Assembly: GCA_902362435.1 (NCBI GenBank)
Contig: CABIWW010000003.1
Span: forward strand, 1 to 64,000
Length of the DNA: 64,000 nucleotides
Source: Eubacteriaceae bacterium
GTDB taxonomy: Bacteria > Bacillota > Clostridia > Peptostreptococcales > Anaerovoracaceae
Direction of reading: 5' to 3'
Position 1 is the first letter of the stretch. Every line of letters begins with the position of its first letter. Below the pieces are notes generated by a model. That model ran no database searches and had not been told where the DNA came from. It saw only the letters and a list, made by a program, of their open reading frames with translations. Shown piece by piece: positions 8,894 through 17,767 of the stretch. The translations under genes were made by a program, and so were the position numbers.

Positions 8894-9319
8894 TTATCGT
8901 TCTTCCGGTTCCAGCGCAAACCCCAGCGGCAGCAGATCGCTGAGCTTTCTCACATCGAGCTTTTCCCGGTCAGTACCGGTTATGATGAATATATCAGGCG
9001 AAAATTCATACATGAACTGTCTGCATATGCCGCACGGCAGCGACTCTGCTATCTTGCCGTCTGCTGTCTTTGCAGCTATCGCTATCGCCGTAAAGTCGCG
9101 CTCTCCCTCGGAGATCGCTTTTACAAATGCCGTACGCTCCGCACATATCGTCGCGCCGAATGAGGAATTCTCGACATTTACTCCGGTGTATGCTCTGCCG
9201 CTCGACGCCAGCAGCGCAGCTCCGACATGAAAATGTGAAAACGGCGCATACGCGTTAGCCGACGCTTTTACAGCCATGTCAAACAGATCTCCTGTCATTT
9301 TCATATACTCACTGTCCAT
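8894..9319 (-). CDS. cdd: Cytidine deaminase
   Basis: It deaminates cytidine and deoxycytidine for pyrimidine salvage. Zinc and catalytic residues are in CAERTA and PCGICRQ, and HVGAALL lies near the N-terminus. At 141 residues it has the usual length of the tetrameric class. ATG 9319 is preferred because GGGAGG is eight bases upstream; an in-frame GTG at 9328 would overlap the ybeY stop but has poorer spacing. It sits between ybeY and era, as in Bacillus and many clostridia. Confidence 0.95.
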   Translation of the reverse strand: MDSEYMKMTGDLFDMAVKASANAYAPFSHFHVGAALLASSGRAYTGVNVENSSFGATICAERTAFVKAISEGERDFTAIAIAAKTADGKIAESLPCGICRQFMYEFSPDIFIITGTDREKLDVRKLSDLLPLGFALEPEER

Positions 9320-9324
9320 ACCGG

Positions 9325-9780
9325 TCACCTCCCGATCCCCAGCTGCGTCATAACTTCTTCCTCGCGTGCTCTCATTTCTTTCTTCTCTTCATCTTCCATG
9401 TGATCATATCCCAGAAGGTGCAGCACGCTGTGCACGAAGAGATATGTCAGCTCTCTTTCCTCGGAATGTCCGTACTCTTTAGCCTGCTCTCTTGCCTGCT
9501 CCCTGCATATCACGACATCTCCGAGTAGGATCTCTTCATCATCCTCTTCGATCTCGTTGAAATCCTCCACCATCGGGAAAGACAGCACATCTGTATGCCT
9601 GTCCACGTTCCTGTATATCCTGTTCAGCCTGTGTATCTCGTCTTTTGATACGAACGACAGGCTTATCTCCACAGCATCCTCAGGCAGTCCCTCTTTTTCC
9701 ACACACAGTACCGCGGCCTCGCGGAATACATCCATCATTTCGCTTTCTGCGAACTTTTCGTCACTGCAAAGTATTCTCAT
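9325..9780 (-). CDS. ybeY: Endoribonuclease YbeY (16S rRNA maturation)
   Basis: A zinc-dependent single-strand RNase involved in 16S rRNA 3'-end processing and ribosome quality control. The metal site is seen as HSVLHLLGYDH near the C-terminus. The true start is ATG 9780 (MRILCSDEKF, 151 residues), with GAGGAAG in the last codons of phoH; a longer frame to 9837 only reads back through phoH. The gene begins eight bases after the phoH stop, so translation is likely coupled. Confidence 0.95.
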   Translation of the reverse strand: MRILCSDEKFAESEMMDVFREAAVLCVEKEGLPEDAVEISLSFVSKDEIHRLNRIYRNVDRHTDVLSFPMVEDFNEIEEDDEEILLGDVVICREQAREQAKEYGHSEERELTYLFVHSVLHLLGYDHMEDEEKKEMRAREEEVMTQLGIGR

Positions 9781-9787
9781 ATTACGG

Positions 9788-10780
9788 CTATTCTTCCTCC
9801 CTGGACGGATGTGCCCTGTAGTACACATCGTATGCATTGATGATCTTTTTCACGAGCTGATGCCTTACGACATCGGCTTCTTTCATATAGCAGAAACTGA
9901 TCTCGCGCACGTCTTTCAGCACCGCGGCAGCTTCCTTGAGCCCTGATTTCTTTCCTCTCGGAAGATCTATCTGCGTTATATCGCCTGTAACCACGACTTT
10001 TGAACCGAATCCCATCCTTGTCAGGAACATCTTCATCTGTTCTGGCGTCGTATTCTGGGCCTCGTCGAGTATTATGAACGAATTGTCGAGCGTCCTTCCT
10101 CTCATATATGCCAGCGGAACGACCTCGATGACTTCCTTTTCCTTCAGCCTAAGCGCGCTTTCCCTGCCGAGCACATCGTAAAGAGCGTCGTACAGCGGTC
10201 TGAGATACGGATCCACCTTTTCCTGCAGGTCCCCCGGCAGGAATCCGAGTCTCTCTCCTGCTTCGACAGCCGGTCTTGCGAGTATTATCTTCTGCACCTG
10301 TTTGTTCTTGAAAGCATTCACTGCCATCGCTACTGCGATGTAGGTCTTGCCTGTTCCCGCAGGCCCGATCCCGAACACTATATCCTTTTTTCTTATCGAA
10401 TCGACATATGTCTTCTGTCCTATGGTTTTCGCTCTGAGAGGTTTACCTTCATGTGTGAAACAGATTATGTCCTTTCCCGGATTTTCTTCCCTGTACGAGA
10501 TCCCCCTGTCGCTGAGATCTGCAATATAATTTATCTTCTGCTCGTCCAATTTTCCTCCTTTTTCAAGCACGCTCATCATTTCTTTTATTATCTTTTCTGC
10601 CCGCGATGCATATTCGCCTTTCAGTATCAGACTGTCGTCTCTCTGTATTATATCCACCTTGAGGTTTTCTTCTATCAGCCTGAGGTTTTTATCAAGTCCT
10701 CCAAAGAGCTCGCTCCTGTCTATACCGTCGCTTACCTCGACATTTACCATTCTGCCGTTTTTCTGTCCCTGATCCTCCAA
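9788..10780 (-). CDS. phoH: PhoH family P-loop ATPase
   Basis: PhoH proteins are cytoplasmic ATPases linked to RNA metabolism and commonly paired with ybeY. Residues 1-100 include a KH-like region ([20 protein letters not shown]). The ATPase core has Walker [10 protein letters not shown], Walker [11 protein letters not shown] and a [12 protein letters not shown] switch. At 330 residues it is normal. The start is TTG 10780, with AAGGAG seven bases upstream; an inner ATG at MVNVEV lacks a good site. Its own promoter lies upstream. yqfF and dgkA, often present in this block, are missing. Confidence 0.94.
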   Translation of the reverse strand: MEDQGQKNGRMVNVEVSDGIDRSELFGGLDKNLRLIEENLKVDIIQRDDSLILKGEYASRAEKIIKEMMSVLEKGGKLDEQKINYIADLSDRGISYREENPGKDIICFTHEGKPLRAKTIGQKTYVDSIRKKDIVFGIGPAGTGKTYIAVAMAVNAFKNKQVQKIILARPAVEAGERLGFLPGDLQEKVDPYLRPLYDALYDVLGRESALRLKEKEVIEVVPLAYMRGRTLDNSFIILDEAQNTTPEQMKMFLTRMGFGSKVVVTGDITQIDLPRGKKSGLKEAAAVLKDVREISFCYMKEADVVRHQLVKKIINAYDVYYRAHPSREEE

Positions 10781-10838
10781 TTGCTATCTCCTTCTGCCGT
10801 TTTTCCATGAATTTATCTCATGGTCATTGTCTATCCTT

Positions 10839-10867
10839 ATTATATTTTCTTACAGTGTAAAATTCAA
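10839..10867 (-). promoter_or_regulatory. Sigma-A-type promoter for the phoH block
   Basis: On the minus strand TTGAAT (10862-10867), a 17-bp spacer and a perfect TATAAT (10839-10844) lie just after the yqfD stop and about 60 bp upstream of phoH. This would let the housekeeping genes be expressed independently of the sporulation genes yqfC-yqfD. A short CCATGA...TCATGG hairpin (10805-10823) lies in the leader. Confidence 0.6.
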
Positions 10868-10872
10868 ACTAT

Positions 10873-12129
10873 TTATTCTGCAGTTTCGCTTCCTGCCTGC
10901 GCCCCGGCTCCGGCTTTCTCCTTTTCCTCATTTTCTTTGATCTTTATGACCTTTTCTTTGCCTATGTCTTCAAGGACTTCCAGCAGCACATCAGCTCTGA
11001 TCACGCCTGCGCTTTCCGTATAATCGATCTGATGATCCGCTATAGCGGAATCACTGCCGAAATTTTCTCTGGCGTACTGCCTCACCGCCGCGTCGACCAT
11101 GTCCGAAAGCCTGTTCATGTCCCGGTGTGACTCCTTTATCGTGACTTCGTCCACTCTCGTGACCCCGATCCTGACCGGTAGCGGTCTCACTGCATCGATC
11201 AGCATCTTTTCTCTGCGTTCGGATGCGGCAAATCTGCTGAACCATGACGCGGTATCGACCTCGAAGTCGCCGATTTTTACATAAATACCCGGGATATGTC
11301 TGCCCGTCGGCTCCTTTACACGTACATTTTTCTCTATATAATATGTAAGCCTGCGCGGCGTCTTTGCAAGCGCTTCACCTGAAGCGTGACTGTATCTGTA
11401 AAAAAAGCCGTCGCCTCTGCTGTAGTCGGTGCTCTGGTACTCTAACGTTCCTGATATCAGCACATCGCCCTTGTTCACGTAATCGCCGTTTTTGACCAGC
11501 GCCTCTCCCTGCAGCGGAAGGATCCTCTCTATCACTCCCGATCTTGCAGCCACGATATCGACCGGCGTTTCATCGGCTGGCTCAGCCTCCCGCTCATCCG
11601 AGCTTTCCGAGATCTCCACTTCGACCATCTTCCCGGCCTCGTGTATGCCTACCCACGCTATATTGTCGAATTCACTGTAAAGCGCAGACTTTACAGCGTT
11701 ATAGTTATTCTGTCTTCTGGCGCCTTCAAAAAGCCCTGCTTCAGACATGACGTGTCTCAGCTGCTCTTCGCTTATGCTCCTGTATCCGTCGATCCTTATC
11801 TCCGCCACGAACAGGCTCTGATAAAAAATAAAAGCCCCCAGAACAAAGGCTCCTGCTATCGCCGATATCCGCGAACGCAGGCTTCTCAAAAACGGGATCG
11901 CACCGCCTTCGCCGGTCACTGTCAGCTTGTACGAATGACCTGCGGTCTTCCGGAAAGCGTCGAAATCATCTCCGCTGACCTCTGCGGAAGACTCTACCGG
12001 GTCCTTCCATCTGATGTTCCTGAGGAATATCCCGTTTTTCATGCATTTGTTCACAAAACCCGCAAGGCCTGTGCCTTCAATCTTTATCTTCCTGTAATGA
12101 CGAAAAAAACCGTATTTCCTCGACCTCAC
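10873..12129 (-). CDS. yqfD: Sporulation protein YqfD
   Basis: YqfD is a membrane protein of the sporulation sigma-E regulon in Bacillus. The 418 residues show the conserved basic N-terminus (VEG-like IKIEGTGLAGFVNKCMKNGIFLRNIRW), one transmembrane segment (about 93-115, AIAGAFVLGAFIFYQSLFVA), and a large extracytoplasmic region with a POTRA-like start (IRIDGYRSISEEQLRHVM). The start is GTG 12129, giving a 53-bp overlap with yqfC, because the N-terminal motif upstream of any later start is needed by the family. The last 25 residues are charged and low complexity. Confidence 0.9.
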   Translation of the reverse strand: MRSRKYGFFRHYRKIKIEGTGLAGFVNKCMKNGIFLRNIRWKDPVESSAEVSGDDFDAFRKTAGHSYKLTVTGEGGAIPFLRSLRSRISAIAGAFVLGAFIFYQSLFVAEIRIDGYRSISEEQLRHVMSEAGLFEGARRQNNYNAVKSALYSEFDNIAWVGIHEAGKMVEVEISESSDEREAEPADETPVDIVAARSGVIERILPLQGEALVKNGDYVNKGDVLISGTLEYQSTDYSRGDGFFYRYSHASGEALAKTPRRLTYYIEKNVRVKEPTGRHIPGIYVKIGDFEVDTASWFSRFAASERREKMLIDAVRPLPVRIGVTRVDEVTIKESHRDMNRLSDMVDAAVRQYARENFGSDSAIADHQIDYTESAGVIRADVLLEVLEDIGKEKVIKIKENEEKEKAGAGAQAGSETAE

Positions 12130-12340
12130 CTGATACCAGCATCCTTCCTTCTTTCAGCTGCGTGATTACGAAACCGCGCCCTTTTAAAGAGGTATATTTC
12201 GCTCCGCTGAAAACAACGATTTCACTGTCCGTCAGAAGCATCACTTTCCTGACATTGTCCAGTACAGTCGTTTCTCCGCTTACCAGTACTCTAGGCATGT
12301 TGATCGCAAAATCGAACAGCAGCTCTTCCCTGACAGACAT
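12077..12340 (-). CDS. yqfC: Sporulation protein YqfC
   Basis: A small (87-residue) YabP/YqfC-type sporulation protein, always found next to yqfD. The conserved pattern is LFDFAINMPRVLVSGETTVL followed by a repeat-like beta-rich stretch. ATG 12340 is chosen because GGGAGAAGCC precedes it; the open frame runs further upstream to 12664 but that part overlaps the next gene's end and has no protein-like composition. In the Bacillus model it acts in the mother cell. A duplicated GAAGCTCAGGT motif lies just upstream. Confidence 0.88.
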   Translation of the reverse strand: MSVREELLFDFAINMPRVLVSGETTVLDNVRKVMLLTDSEIVVFSGAKYTSLKGRGFVITQLKEGRMLVSGEVEEIRFFSSLQEDKD

Positions 12341-12498
12341 GGCTTCTCCCTGTTTTTTATTTGCCGGACTTTGAAACCTGAGCTTCAGGACCTGAGCTTC
12401 ATGCTGCACGCATTGGCGATCCGGCTCAGAGCAGACTTTCTGCTCATCATGCTCATCCGCATGGAACGTTTCTGCCCGGCATGATAAATTATATTCGC

Positions 12499-14136
12499 CT
12501 ATCCCGGAAATATCCCTGTATCTGTGCCATAATCCATGATCACATATTCCGCAGTTTTTATCCCGTCCACAGCTGCCGACATGATACCGCCGGCATATCC
12601 CGGACCTTCGCCTGCCGGGTATACGCCAGAAAATCCGGAGACTCCTGTTTCCGGCGCTGCGCACTGGTGGTCCTTTCCGCGCAGTATCCTGACCGGAGAA
12701 GAGCTCCTCGTCTCCACCGCTTTCATGACAGCATCGTCCCGGTCAAAGCCTCTGAGCTTGCGCCCCATATACGGCATCGCCTCGATGATCGCATCTGCCG
12801 CAAACGGTGGAAGGCTCTTTCTTACGGGATCTTCCGTATCTTTTCTGAAGCTGCCGTAATCCGTCACCGGGATCCTGCCGCGGCCGTTTTCATATGCAAG
12901 TCTCTCGTATCTTCGCTGGAATTCTATACCTGCCAGCGGATGTCCGGACGGAAAATCCTCCCTGCGCACATCCACGAGCAGCCCGCTGTTGGCAAACTCA
13001 GCACTGCGGCTGCTGTTGCTCATACCATTCGTAACGGCCGTTTCCGGTTCCGACGAAGAGTCTATCACATGGCCGCCCGGACACATGCAGAACGTATAAA
13101 CTCCTCTGCCGTTCTCGCATCTGTGGTTCAGTTTGTAGTCCGCAGCTCCGAGCTTTTCCGCAATAGCCGGGTCGCCGTACTGCGCCTTATCGATCATCTT
13201 CTGCGGATGCTCTATCCTGACTCCTATCGAAAACGGTTTCTGCTCCATCGGAAAGCCCTCGTCGTAAAGCATCCGGAAAGTATCTCGCGCGCTGTGTCCT
13301 ATCGCCAGTATCAGGCTGTCTGTTTCGATGGTCTGAGACCTGCCGCTGCGATCAAGCGTTTTTACGGCGGTCAGTCTTCTGCCACCGCTTCCGACTCCGC
13401 CACGATCATGAGCATTGCCATGATCACCGATATTGTCCTCCGGCCCCGAAAACGTCATACCTGTCAGCTTCGTGTCGAAAACCACTCTGCCCCCAAGTGA
13501 CTCTATCTTGTGCCTTATGTTCTTCACGATATCGCGCAGCCTGTCCGTGCCGATGTGAGGCTTCTGCCTGTATTTTATCGATGGATCCGCGCCTGCCAGA
13601 ACGAATTCATCCATCACCTTAGATATCCTCACGTCTTTTATCCCTGTCGTCAGCTTTCCGTCCGAAAAAGTGCCTGCTCCGCCTTCGCCGAACTGCACGT
13701 TTGATTCCGGGTCAAGCACGCCTTCGTTCCAGAATCTGTTCACTGATACTATGCGTTCGTCCACCGCCTGTCCGCGTTCTATCACGATCGGCCTGAGTCC
13801 CGCCTCTGCGAGTATCAGTGCAGCGAACATCCCGCACGGTCCGAAGCCTGCGATGACCGGCGGCCTGCGCTTTGCCGCAGCCTCTTCGCTTTTCACCGTC
13901 ACCGGTCCATACACTTTTTTTACTGCTTTGTCGAGCTTGAGCTTTTCACCGCACGAAAAATCTAGTGTGTATACGAGTTTCACATCCGGCTTTCTCCTGG
14001 CGTCCACCGATTCTTTTACTATTTCGATGTCGCTCACCACCAGATCCGGCTTTCTCAGCTTTTTTCTTATGACTTCTGCAAAGTCTGCAGCTTCTTCATC
14101 TATTCCTAGTCTGATCTGATTTATCCTGTATCTCAT
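12499..14136 (-). CDS. FAD-dependent dehydrogenase, COG2509 type
   Basis: A 545-residue uncharacterised flavoprotein. The N-terminal ~90 residues form the family's ferredoxin-like cap (RYRINQIRLGIDEEA, DARRKPDVKLVYTLDF). The FAD-binding Rossmann motif is variant: VIAGFGPCGMFAALILAEAG. Family signatures QFGEGGAGTFSDGKL, LAIGHSARDTF and a C-terminal GEGPGYAGGI are present. A Gly/Asp/His-rich insertion near residue 235 (GDHGNAHDRGGVGSGGRR) looks species-specific. Start ATG 14136 overlaps the stop of the next flavoprotein by ATGA, so the two are translationally coupled. The substrate is unknown. Confidence 0.88.
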   Translation of the reverse strand: MRYRINQIRLGIDEEAADFAEVIRKKLRKPDLVVSDIEIVKESVDARRKPDVKLVYTLDFSCGEKLKLDKAVKKVYGPVTVKSEEAAAKRRPPVIAGFGPCGMFAALILAEAGLRPIVIERGQAVDERIVSVNRFWNEGVLDPESNVQFGEGGAGTFSDGKLTTGIKDVRISKVMDEFVLAGADPSIKYRQKPHIGTDRLRDIVKNIRHKIESLGGRVVFDTKLTGMTFSGPEDNIGDHGNAHDRGGVGSGGRRLTAVKTLDRSGRSQTIETDSLILAIGHSARDTFRMLYDEGFPMEQKPFSIGVRIEHPQKMIDKAQYGDPAIAEKLGAADYKLNHRCENGRGVYTFCMCPGGHVIDSSSEPETAVTNGMSNSSRSAEFANSGLLVDVRREDFPSGHPLAGIEFQRRYERLAYENGRGRIPVTDYGSFRKDTEDPVRKSLPPFAADAIIEAMPYMGRKLRGFDRDDAVMKAVETRSSSPVRILRGKDHQCAAPETGVSGFSGVYPAGEGPGYAGGIMSAAVDGIKTAEYVIMDYGTDTGIFPG

Positions 14137-15257
14137 CTGTCAGCCTTCTCCTGTTTTTTCTTCCATTCATTCAGAGCTTTCGCCGCTTTTATTCCTGTCT
14201 CCCAGGCGTTCTGCAGGTTGAACCCGCCGCAAGGCCCCTGCATGTCTGTGACTTCACCTGCAAAATACAGCCCGTTCACGAGTTTCGACTCCATCGTGTT
14301 CATGTCGATCTCGTCAGTAACCACTCCGCCTGCTGTACACTGTGCGTTTTTCCAGCCCTTGACTGCCAGCACCGGTAACCTCCAGTCCTTTATCTTATCA
14401 GGGCCGACACGCTCTGCAAGTTTCTCCGTCAGTATACCGAACGAGCTTTCTCTCCCGGCGAGCTTGTCTGCCGGTATATCCGGCGCAAGGTCGAGCCTTA
14501 TCTCGAACTGCTTCAGCGCTTCCGCAAACGACTCGCCGCCTGACGATTTTATATACGGCGTCAGATTGAATATGCATATGCCGGAAAGCCCGTCCGCAGT
14601 AAACTGTATCTCGCCGCTTTCCTCATGCAGGAGCTCGCCGTTCCTGTAAAGGCCTGCCCTGCCTTTGGCCCGCACTCCTTTTACATCTCTCATATCTCCG
14701 CACTCCACGCCTGTGAGTATCGGAAAAACGCGTGATATGTGGTGCCCCAGGGATTTTGCGAGGGAATACCCATCGCCTGTCGTGCCGAACTGCGGCGCAG
14801 CCTTGCCGCCTGATGCTATGAGCACATTTGATGCTTTTGTCGTGCAAAGTCTGCCGTTTTTCGTGTCTTTGAAAATCACGGAAAAAGAGCCGCTTTCGCT
14901 CACGATCTTCTCTGCTGCCGCAGATGTGATGATCTCGGTGCTTCCCGTATCGGCGGATCCGATCGCATCCAGCAGTATTTTCACGACATCGGAAGCGTGG
15001 TTCGAATACGGGTAGTATCTTCCTTCATCATCGCTGAAACATATCATTCCCAGTGATTCAAAAAAATCCAGGGTCAGGTCCTTGTTTTTACAGGCTGCAT
15101 TAGTGATATTGCACCGTCCTCCGCCTGTAGCCATGATCTTCCTGCCCGGGATCTCGTTTTTTTCCAGTATGCATGCTTTTATCCGCTTATCAAAAGAAGC
15201 AGCCGCTGCCAGGCCGGCTGCCCCTCCTCCTATAATACAAACATCATATTCTGTCAT
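14133..15257 (-). CDS. HI0933/BaiN-like FAD-binding oxidoreductase
   Basis: A 374-residue flavoprotein of the HI0933 family, annotated variously as aminoacetone oxidase-like or BaiN. The N-terminal FAD site is CIIGGGAAGLAAAASF, followed by GRKIMATGGGRCNITNAA and a C-terminal YFAGEVTDMQGPCGGFNLQ. ATG 15257 (MTEYDVCII) is chosen because AGGAG lies nine bases upstream; it overlaps the end of the preceding DUF308 gene by 14 bp. Despite the BaiN name I see no bile-acid genes nearby. Catalytic role is unassigned. Confidence 0.88.
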   Translation of the reverse strand: MTEYDVCIIGGGAAGLAAAASFDKRIKACILEKNEIPGRKIMATGGGRCNITNAACKNKDLTLDFFESLGMICFSDDEGRYYPYSNHASDVVKILLDAIGSADTGSTEIITSAAAEKIVSESGSFSVIFKDTKNGRLCTTKASNVLIASGGKAAPQFGTTGDGYSLAKSLGHHISRVFPILTGVECGDMRDVKGVRAKGRAGLYRNGELLHEESGEIQFTADGLSGICIFNLTPYIKSSGGESFAEALKQFEIRLDLAPDIPADKLAGRESSFGILTEKLAERVGPDKIKDWRLPVLAVKGWKNAQCTAGGVVTDEIDMNTMESKLVNGLYFAGEVTDMQGPCGGFNLQNAWETGIKAAKALNEWKKKQEKADR

Positions 15258-15948
15258 TCGCTTCTGCTCCTGCTGCCGCATCCTGCACCGGAACTGCCGG
15301 CTGCTGGGACGACTGTGCCGCTTCTTTCATCTTGAGACGCTCTATCACCTTTTCAGGAGTCTCGTCTTCTTCCGTTATCTTTATCGGCTCACGCTTTCTC
15401 TTGTAAATCTTCACGTATGACTTCTTCTCATGCGGCATGTTGATGCCGAGCTCTATGATATTCACACCCTGCATAACGAGGAATACACCGAGCAGCACAG
15501 CTGTCGTCATCCACTCGACCAGCGGATTGATGAATCCGAAAAGTCCGACAAGCACTGTAAGTGTTCCTGTTATCATCGTCGTACGGAAATTGAGCAGCTT
15601 TTTCTGCTTGTTGATGTGCGTGCCCGCCTCTATTCTCAGTATTCCCGACACCAGCATCCATATTCCGAACACCATCGGTATAGCCGAATCCACAACCAGC
15701 TGATTGCAAAGTATAAGTATCCCGAGTATCAGCGTTATCAGTGCATCCGTCAGTATCCATCCGTTGTTGTCGCCCTTGTTGTGCAGACCTCTTCCGATAA
15801 AGTACGCCATCGCGTGGATCAGTCCGTTTATCACCATCACAAGACCAACTATGAAAGCCAGTGATAAAAAGGTCTGTCCAGGGTTCATGAAACAGAACGC
15901 TCCGGTCAGCACCATCAGTATTCCACTTACTATAGTCCAAATTCTCAT
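15244..15948 (-). CDS. DUF308/HdeD-like membrane protein
   Basis: A 234-residue integral membrane protein with about six transmembrane segments in three helical pairs (ending near residue 170), matching the HdeD/DUF308 layout, followed by a charged cytoplasmic tail (KIYKRKREPIKITEEDE) and an Ala/Gln-rich end. HdeD is linked to acid resistance in E. coli, but Firmicute relatives are uncharacterised. GGAGTAATCGAC precedes ATG 15948. It is first of three overlapping minus-strand genes. Confidence 0.82.
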   Translation of the reverse strand: MRIWTIVSGILMVLTGAFCFMNPGQTFLSLAFIVGLVMVINGLIHAMAYFIGRGLHNKGDNNGWILTDALITLILGILILCNQLVVDSAIPMVFGIWMLVSGILRIEAGTHINKQKKLLNFRTTMITGTLTVLVGLFGFINPLVEWMTTAVLLGVFLVMQGVNIIELGINMPHEKKSYVKIYKRKREPIKITEEDETPEKVIERLKMKEAAQSSQQPAVPVQDAAAGAEANDRI

Positions 15949-16082
15949 ATGTCGATTACTCCTTTTATGATCGTTATTATTGCGTTTCCTTGCGTGCCAC
16001 TTGGATCCGGAACTATCCCGGACCGCTTTTCCCTTCCGGGTTTCGCCAGATCTTACAGGCTCTTATCGGATCCTGCAGATTC

Positions 16083-16259
16083 TTAGCAGATATCGTCAAA
16101 CTCTCCTGTCTGATAATCTTCCTTCGCCTGTTTCTTCACGTTCTTCCCGGCTTCTTCGGATCTCCCGCCGCCCAGAAGTTTGAATACGACAAACAATGAG
16201 CCCGTTACTATCAAAAGGATCCTCATTATTTTATCAAGTTTTTTAAGCATATCAAGCAT
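16083..16259 (-). CDS. Small single-pass membrane protein (58 aa)
   Basis: The frame starts at ATG 16259 after GGAAGGAAGATC and encodes MLDMLKKLDKIMRILLIVTG, one hydrophobic helix (IMRILLIVTGSLFVVFKLLG), then a Gly/Lys/Glu-rich soluble tail. The good ribosome site and membrane-anchor composition support it. No family recognised. The 125 bp from its stop to the DUF308 gene holds no further signal I could recognise. Confidence 0.55.
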   Translation of the reverse strand: MLDMLKKLDKIMRILLIVTGSLFVVFKLLGGGRSEEAGKNVKKQAKEDYQTGEFDDIC

Positions 16260-16496
16260 GATGATCTTCCTTCCAAATAAATTCTTATGCGAATTTTCAT
16301 CTTTCGCATTTACGATTATACCACACATCACGTTTCAATAAAAAGCGTATTATCTGTTTTTCACGAAATCCCCAAAATTGCATTGGTTGCTTCGGCATGT
16401 CTATGCTTACATGGGTTTTGAACTTTTACATGATCGAAACATTGCAGTTTAATATCTGCTCGCAACATGAAGTCATCCATCATGCATTACACAAAA

Positions 16497-16535
16497 AAAC
16501 GCTGCCAAGCTTATATTGCAAAGCACGCAGCGTTT
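16497..16535 (-). terminator. Intrinsic terminator ending the zinc-ribbon island
   Basis: On the minus strand AAACGCTGC, a 21-nt loop and GCAGCGTTT are followed at once by a run of T. It sits about 35 bp beyond the stop of the small gene at 16570, which argues that transcription reads that gene. The remainder of 16332-16569 shows nothing gene-like. Confidence 0.75.
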
Positions 16536-16569
16536 CTGGTTTACTACTTTATTTGTTCAATAATAAAAT

Positions 16570-16752
16570 CTATATTGTGCTGCCAAATATCACTGCTATT
16601 TTTGCCGCTCCCATACAAGTAGACAATGTTCCTGATTTCAGTGCATCTGCGATACTTTTTCCATTCGAAAATTGTAATATAACAGCCATTGCCAACAATA
16701 AAGCTACAAGCACCAGCACTACAATTACTATTTTTGATTTTGTTCTTAACAT
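16570..16752 (-). CDS. Small hydrophobic exported or membrane peptide (60 aa)
   Basis: ATG 16752 follows GGAGAGAATAGTA. The product starts MLRTKSKIVIVVLVLVALLL, a basic N-terminus plus a strongly hydrophobic helix with no clear cleavage site, followed by about 35 residues with one Cys (GTLSTCMGAAKI). It is last in the AT-rich island and followed by a terminator. No family recognised. Confidence 0.5.
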   Translation of the reverse strand: MLRTKSKIVIVVLVLVALLLAMAVILQFSNGKSIADALKSGTLSTCMGAAKIAVIFGSTI

Positions 16753-16840
16753 TACTATTCTCTCCTCTTTCATTCTTACAATATATTTCTACTATAACCT
16801 ATATGTGAATCACTCTATTAAATTCCAGTCTTACTGTTCA

Positions 16841-17728
16841 TTATAAACATATGGCAATCAGTCCTATAATACAGATCAGAATTACAATGCCTATACAGAC
16901 CTTTGCTTTCACGCTCAGATTTTCTATGATATCTGTGCAAATTTTCGCGATTTCATTATTAACAAAAGTTTCTTTTAAAGTCTTATTTTCCTCTGAAAGT
17001 TTCCTAATTATTTCTTTTTCACTTAATTGTTTTCCACATTTATTGCAAAAAAGCTTTGTATTATCAAATGCAACATTGCAACTCGTACAATATCTAATAT
17101 GTAATATTACTTTTGACATTTCATTTCCGCACACAGGACAAAATTTCTTATTGCTTTCCGCTCCACATCTATTACACTTCCTTGTAGCTTTTCTTTTCTC
17201 TTCAAGATATACCTGCATATTATTTTCTTTTGAATTCACGTTTCGTATACTAATTACACTTGCAATTATGTATAATACACTGACTATTATCGTAATAGAA
17301 AACATCAATACAACTGTCAACGTTCTACTGGCCATAATTATAATAATCAAGAAAACAGCAAGTATAACATTCAATACAATACCACAATCTCTCAAATTTC
17401 GTTTCTTTTTGATCCCTAATATGCCACTAGCAAGTGGGATGCCTGCCAATATGCAAAGTAGAATTGAACTATTAAAATCTAAAAGCAATGTTAACATCAA
17501 AAGTATAAAAAATATGCCTACTATGCTCCCTTCTACAATACTGATTATTGATATCACTTTTAAAAAAAGGGAACGTCCTTTTTCTTCCAAAGATATATCA
17601 TTCACATGATTCCATGAACTCTCAGTTCCCATATACCCGCCAACATTCACACTTACCGTTGAAATATCTTTGTTATCAATCAATTCCTTTTGTTCAGAAT
17701 TCACCATTAATGTTTTTTGTCTATACAT
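16841..17728 (-). CDS. Zinc-ribbon membrane protein
   Basis: A 295-residue protein of unknown function. After a ~50-residue soluble start come about four hydrophobic helices (residues ~57-165). A cytoplasmic zinc-ribbon block follows: CNRCG/CPVCG and CTSC/CNKCG, i.e. two consecutive CxxC pairs of pairs. A final helix (CIGIVILICIIGLIAI) closes the protein. AAAGGATGAATAA precedes ATG 17728. It shares the CxxC zinc-ribbon theme with the gene at 18336-19151 and lies in the same AT-rich minus-strand block, 39 bp after the lipoprotein gene. Confidence 0.75.
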   Translation of the reverse strand: MYRQKTLMVNSEQKELIDNKDISTVSVNVGGYMGTESSWNHVNDISLEEKGRSLFLKVISIISIVEGSIVGIFFILLMLTLLLDFNSSILLCILAGIPLASGILGIKKKRNLRDCGIVLNVILAVFLIIIIMASRTLTVVLMFSITIIVSVLYIIASVISIRNVNSKENNMQVYLEEKRKATRKCNRCGAESNKKFCPVCGNEMSKVILHIRYCTSCNVAFDNTKLFCNKCGKQLSEKEIIRKLSEENKTLKETFVNNEIAKICTDIIENLSVKAKVCIGIVILICIIGLIAICL

Positions 17729-17767
17729 TTATTCATCCTTTACAATCATATATGTTTACACAAACTT

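Noticed and set aside
12341..12664. N-terminal extension of yqfC
   Set aside because: It overlaps the flavoprotein gene, has Arg/Cys-rich shadow composition, and the family begins at ATG 12340 behind a ribosome site.
12481..13500. 339-residue open frame on the plus strand
   Set aside because: It lies wholly antisense to the COG2509 flavoprotein gene, has arginine- and histidine-rich composition typical of shadow frames, and lacks a ribosome site.
16397..16846. 149-residue plus-strand frame
   Set aside because: It crosses the terminator at 16497-16535 and is antisense to the small hydrophobic gene, which has a good ribosome site.
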